From positions 1 through 9,166 of the forward strand of contig JAIRLW010000275.1 of NCBI GenBank assembly GCA_031259095.1: 9,166 nucleotides of DNA, read 5' to 3'. Below the pieces are notes generated by a model. It was not told the origin of the DNA and did not search any database. It was given only the letters and a program-made list of their open reading frames with translations. Below, piece by piece: positions 7,260 through 9,166 of this stretch. A program made the translations under genes and the position numbers. Numbering within the stretch: the first letter of the stretch is position 1; every line of letters starts with the position of its first letter. The DNA comes from Planctomycetaceae bacterium (GTDB lineage Bacteria; Planctomycetota; Planctomycetia; Pirellulales; Thermoguttaceae).

Positions 7260-7320
7260 TTTGTTCCTAAAATCCCTTATGTCCTTAAAAACTTGGGGTT
7301 AATGGACAATAGGGACAAAT
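7258..7320 (+). repeat. GTCCC-type array with 9-nt period, second copy, folding as a hairpin
   Basis: GTTCC (7263), ATCCC (7272) and GTCCT (7281) recur every nine bases. After a central ACTTGGGGTTAAT the complementary GGAC (7304) and GGGAC (7312) recur with a similar spacing. The left and right halves form an imperfect inverted repeat. It is related to the array at 4061-4125, sharing the order of TCCC units, TAAAA and TTGGGG, but here the right-hand half is retained. Confidence 0.55.
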
Positions 7321-7371
7321 AATTCAATGATTAAAAACGAATTTTTAGAAATTCCCAATTATTTAATTTTT

Positions 7372-7648
7372 GTAATATTTCAGTGGAATTTTCTCAATGA
7401 TTTTGAGTTCATTTTCGACAACCTTATTTTTACCTAATTTTCTTAACAAAACAACCTCAGTAGCAATGAATCCCCCAAAGAACAAACCTTATTACCTCAT
7501 TGTTAAAATACGATTTGTTAATAAGGTAATAAGGTCGGTCTATGTTATGTTTTTTGCTACTGAGGTTGTTCAGTTCGAAAAATTAGATAAAAATAAGGTT
7601 TGTGAAAAATAAAATTGAATCCTGGTGAAAATTCCACTGAATAGTTAT
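7372..7648. mobile_element. 277-bp MITE-like / structured hairpin element, copy 2
   Basis: Same length and plan as 365-641. The left end is GTAATATTTCAGTGGAAT (7372-7389). The right end (7631-7648) keeps ATTCCACTGA but is decayed beyond it. Complementary arms are 7420-7442 with 7577-7600, 7450-7464 with 7556-7570 (perfect), and 7485-7501 with 7520-7534. Against copy 1 one C-G pair in the outer arm is replaced by a T-A pair, a T-G pair becomes C-G, and a C-A mismatch becomes T-A. The unpaired segments AATGAATCCC and TCTATGTT are retained. A 71-codon reading frame here is considered accidental. Confidence 0.7.
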
Positions 7649-7663
7649 AATTTTTTAGTTTAC

Positions 7664-7840
7664 TTAATATCTGCACTTTCCTAAAAGTACGATAATAAAT
7701 AATGCTTAAATTTAAGGATTTTATTAAGCGGTTTTTAATATTTACCTCTTTTATATTAGAGCAAAAGTACGTGTAATATTAAAAAAACGCTTAAATTACG
7801 GCGTTTAATTTCTGTACTTTTAGGAAAGTGCAGTTAATAT
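7664..7840. mobile_element. 163-bp MITE (7671-7833) with 7-bp target site duplication
   Basis: CTGCACTTTCCTAAAAGTAC (7671-7690) is exactly complementary to 7814-7833, a perfect 20-bp terminal inverted repeat. It is flanked by the direct repeat TTAATAT at 7664-7670 and 7834-7840, a 7-bp target duplication. Inner arms 7724-7745 and 7773-7794 also pair almost completely, and AAAAGTACG recurs internally (7763-7771). There is no transposase inside, so it is non-autonomous and would have been moved in trans by an unseen element. Perfect ends and an intact duplication suggest recent insertion. It lies only 33 bp before the start codon at 7867, where it may have displaced or supplied the promoter. 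I cannot assign the IS family. Confidence 0.88.
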
Positions 7841-7866
7841 CATTATTACTACAAATCGTTATTACA

Positions 7867-8895
7867 ATGGCTTATTATATTCGAATTCGCGGCAAGGCGT
7901 TTGGTCCGTTTGACGAAGATCAACTCAAAGAAATGAGAGTAAAAGGAAAACTCAGCCGAACAAGCGATGTTTCAGAAAATAAAACCGATTGGTTTCCGGC
8001 GGAAAATTTAGGATTTTTGTTTCTGTCTGCGCCGTCTCAAACAACATCGTCCGGTAACTCTGCCGCATATTCATTATCGCTTGATTCCGGTACGACAACT
8101 TCACCTCCATCAGAACCGGCTGATTGGTTTTACAGTATCAATGGAACCGAAGGTTTCGGTCCCGTAACAAGAAATTCTATTGTTCAAATGATTCAATCAG
8201 GTACATTACGCGATGAATCATTGGTATGGCAGCAAGGACAAAATGCGCAACAAATTCAAACGGTATCACTATTTTCCGGATATTTTTCCTCTCCGGCAAA
8301 TTCGTCTTCGTTTCACCAACAGCAAACCGGATTTCAACCCGGCAATACGGGTTTGTTCTGTTCTTCGTGTGGTAATCCGGTTGTCCAGACGGCACAAATT
8401 TGTCCGCGTTGCGGTTCGTCAATCAGTAAGAATAAACAGAATTACAATTCGTTTGACGAAAATAATGTTTCCGCCCAAATTGGATATTTTGACGTTCTGA
8501 AAAAATATGTAGAATTTAATGGTCGTGCCCGTCGAAAGGAATATTGGAATTTTACGCTCATCAATATGTTACTTAATTTTGCTTATGTAATATTTGTATC
8601 GATTATCACTGCAAGAATTTTCAGAACAAATATAGATATATTGGAACGGGGCGAAGAACCTGTATTGGTATTATTTTTGGGAATACTGGTCATTATTTAT
8701 TTTGTTTTTTTATTACTGTTATTCCTGCCTTCTTTGGCGGTCATGATCCGACGGTTGCACGATACCGGCAATAGCGGTTGGATGTGCTTAGTCAGTCTTA
8801 TTCCTGTTGTCGGAGGAATTATCCTTTTTATTATTTTGGTACAGGACAGCCAACCGGGAAGTAATCGATACGGTATCAATCCAAAATACAATTAA
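7867..8895 (+). CDS. Membrane protein with two GYF_2/DUF4339 modules, zinc ribbon and DUF805
   Basis: 342 residues of unknown function. Order of parts: a first GYF_2-like module at 1-52 (YYIRIRGKAFGPFDEDQLKE); a Ser/Thr-rich linker; a second module at about 85-139 (WFYSINGTEGFGPV); a Ser/Gln-rich linker; a zinc ribbon with Cys 165, 168, 179 and 182 (CSSCG and CPRCG); then DUF805 from about 206, with FNGRARRKEYW at 217-227, three or four membrane segments (about 229-252, 266-294, 305-325), the family motif RRLHDTGNSGW at 295-305 and the C-terminal DSQPGSNRYGINP. GYF_2 modules are thought to bind peptides, so the soluble part may recruit partners to the membrane; this is inference. The start is ATG 7867, where the first module begins. 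A GTG at 7828 in the same frame lies inside the MITE terminal repeat and is rejected. No Shine-Dalgarno is seen before TTACAATG. Confidence 0.9.
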   Translation: MAYYIRIRGKAFGPFDEDQLKEMRVKGKLSRTSDVSENKTDWFPAENLGFLFLSAPSQTTSSGNSAAYSLSLDSGTTTSPPSEPADWFYSINGTEGFGPVTRNSIVQMIQSGTLRDESLVWQQGQNAQQIQTVSLFSGYFSSPANSSSFHQQQTGFQPGNTGLFCSSCGNPVVQTAQICPRCGSSISKNKQNYNSFDENNVSAQIGYFDVLKKYVEFNGRARRKEYWNFTLINMLLNFAYVIFVSIITARIFRTNIDILERGEEPVLVLFLGILVIIYFVFLLLLFLPSLAVMIRRLHDTGNSGWMCLVSLIPVVGGIILFIILVQDSQPGSNRYGINPKYN

Positions 8896-8897
8896 AT

Positions 8898-8943
8898 GTA
8901 ATATATCAGCGGAATTTTTATTTTTGTAACATATCAGTGGAAT
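8898..8943 (+). repeat. Two tandem copies of the 18-bp end motif of the hairpin-element family
   Basis: GTAATATATCAGCGGAAT (8898-8915) and GTAACATATCAGTGGAAT (8926-8943) lie head to tail, 28 bp apart, starting three bases after the stop codon of the DUF805 gene. Including 365-382, 624-641, 697-714, 7372-7389 and the decayed 7631-7648, the window has seven copies of this motif. Confidence 0.75.
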
Positions 8944-8982
8944 TATTGTTTGAGGTTAAAAAAGTATTTGCCCTGAAAGGGC
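8926..8982 (+). repeat. 57-bp interspersed module (copy 2)
   Basis: Starts with the 18-bp motif and runs through TTGAGGTTAAAAAAGTATTT to a GCCCT/AGGGC hairpin at 8970-8982. It is the inverted counterpart of 658-714, over 8 kb away. The two differ at two bases outside the hairpin centre, where one copy reads GAA and the other, in the same orientation, TTC. Confidence 0.75.
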
Positions 8983-9166
8983 AATAGGATTATAGCCTAC
9001 CCCAACGGGGTAGGTTCAAGGACCATCACCAACCGAAGCCCTGAAAAGGCATCAAGATTATAAACGGTTCGTCATTTAATTATTTTCCTGTTGCCCTTTC
9101 AGGGCGTTGGGTTGGCGGGGGAAAATTAACCCTACCCCGTTGGGGTAGGCTATAATCCTGACGCCC
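8970..9166. repeat. Large inverted composite repeat (REP/BIME-like), cut by window end
   Basis: A 29-bp segment (8986-9014) is exactly complementary to 9131-9159. Each contains the hairpin CCTACCCCAACGGGGTAGG (8996-9014; complement 9131-9149). Further in, GCCCTGAAAAGGC (9038-9050) on the plus strand corresponds to GCCCTGAAAGGGC on the minus strand (9093-9105), both preceded by CCAACC in their own orientation. Two divergent copies of one unit of about 90 bp therefore face each other. Another GCCCTGAAAGGGC at 8970-8982 precedes the left unit, and the final ACGCCC at 9161-9166 may be the start of its partner. There is no coding sequence. Confidence 0.75.

Noticed and set aside
7397..7612. 71-codon plus-strand reading frame
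   Set aside because: It lies wholly within hairpin element copy 2, and its sequence is explained by the paired arms. The copy 1 element has no matching conserved protein.
7828..7866. GTG start extending the DUF805 protein by 13 residues
   Set aside because: The GTG lies inside the right terminal repeat of the MITE, the extra residues (MQLISLLLQIVIT) precede the point where the first GYF_2 module begins at MAYYIRI, and the context ACAATG at 7867 matches the other starts.
8970..9166. Possible CRISPR array
   Set aside because: The repeats are palindromic, in opposite orientations and irregularly spaced, with no uniform spacers and no cas genes.

Overview
The window is AT-rich by eye (not computed). 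It carries three complete genes on the plus strand, one gene start on the minus strand that runs off the left edge, and an unusually dense set of palindromic and interspersed repeats in every intergenic gap. The best guess for the source is a low-GC member of Planctomycetota. This rests on a long valyl-tRNA synthetase with a zinc-ribbon insert and a charged insert in its editing domain, on a protein combining two GYF_2/DUF4339 modules with a zinc ribbon and DUF805, and on a large coiled-coil orphan protein with one membrane segment. The phylum is inferred from memory of protein families, not from a search.

Layout. Positions 1-168 (minus) hold the first 56 codons of a probable exported protein, with a good Shine-Dalgarno and a run of eight G that may switch its frame. 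Positions 169-853 are non-coding: a possible divergent promoter region, a 277-bp hairpin element (365-641) and a 57-bp module (658-714). Positions 854-4033 are valS. The gap 4034-4294 contains a GTCCC repeat with a 9-nt period, two or three hairpins and a small tandem repeat. Positions 4295-7195 encode a 966-residue protein of unknown function with one transmembrane helix and long helical regions. The gap 7196-7866 contains a second GTCCC repeat, a second copy of the 277-bp hairpin element (7372-7648), and a 163-bp MITE-like element (7671-7833) with perfect 20-bp terminal inverted repeats and a 7-bp target duplication. The MITE ends 33 bp before the next start codon. Positions 7867-8895 encode the GYF_2/zinc-ribbon/DUF805 membrane protein. 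From 8898 to the window end there is another repeat cluster, including a 57-bp module nearly identical to 658-714 in inverted orientation, and a large inverted composite repeat that is cut by the window edge.

The genes do not look like one operon: the gaps are 261 and 671 bp and are full of repeats. valS is housekeeping. The other two complete genes are probably membrane proteins of unknown role. All three complete genes start at an ATG preceded by ACA, with no recognisable Shine-Dalgarno. The most interesting material is the repeat content. Three unrelated families are each present two or more times: the hairpin elements and their modules (seven copies of an 18-bp end motif), the GTCCC nonamer arrays, and the GCCCTGAAAGGGC / CCTACCCC palindromes. 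The two 277-bp copies keep their paired arms through a compensatory base change. No CRISPR array, rRNA, tRNA, transposase gene or recognisable defence system was found.
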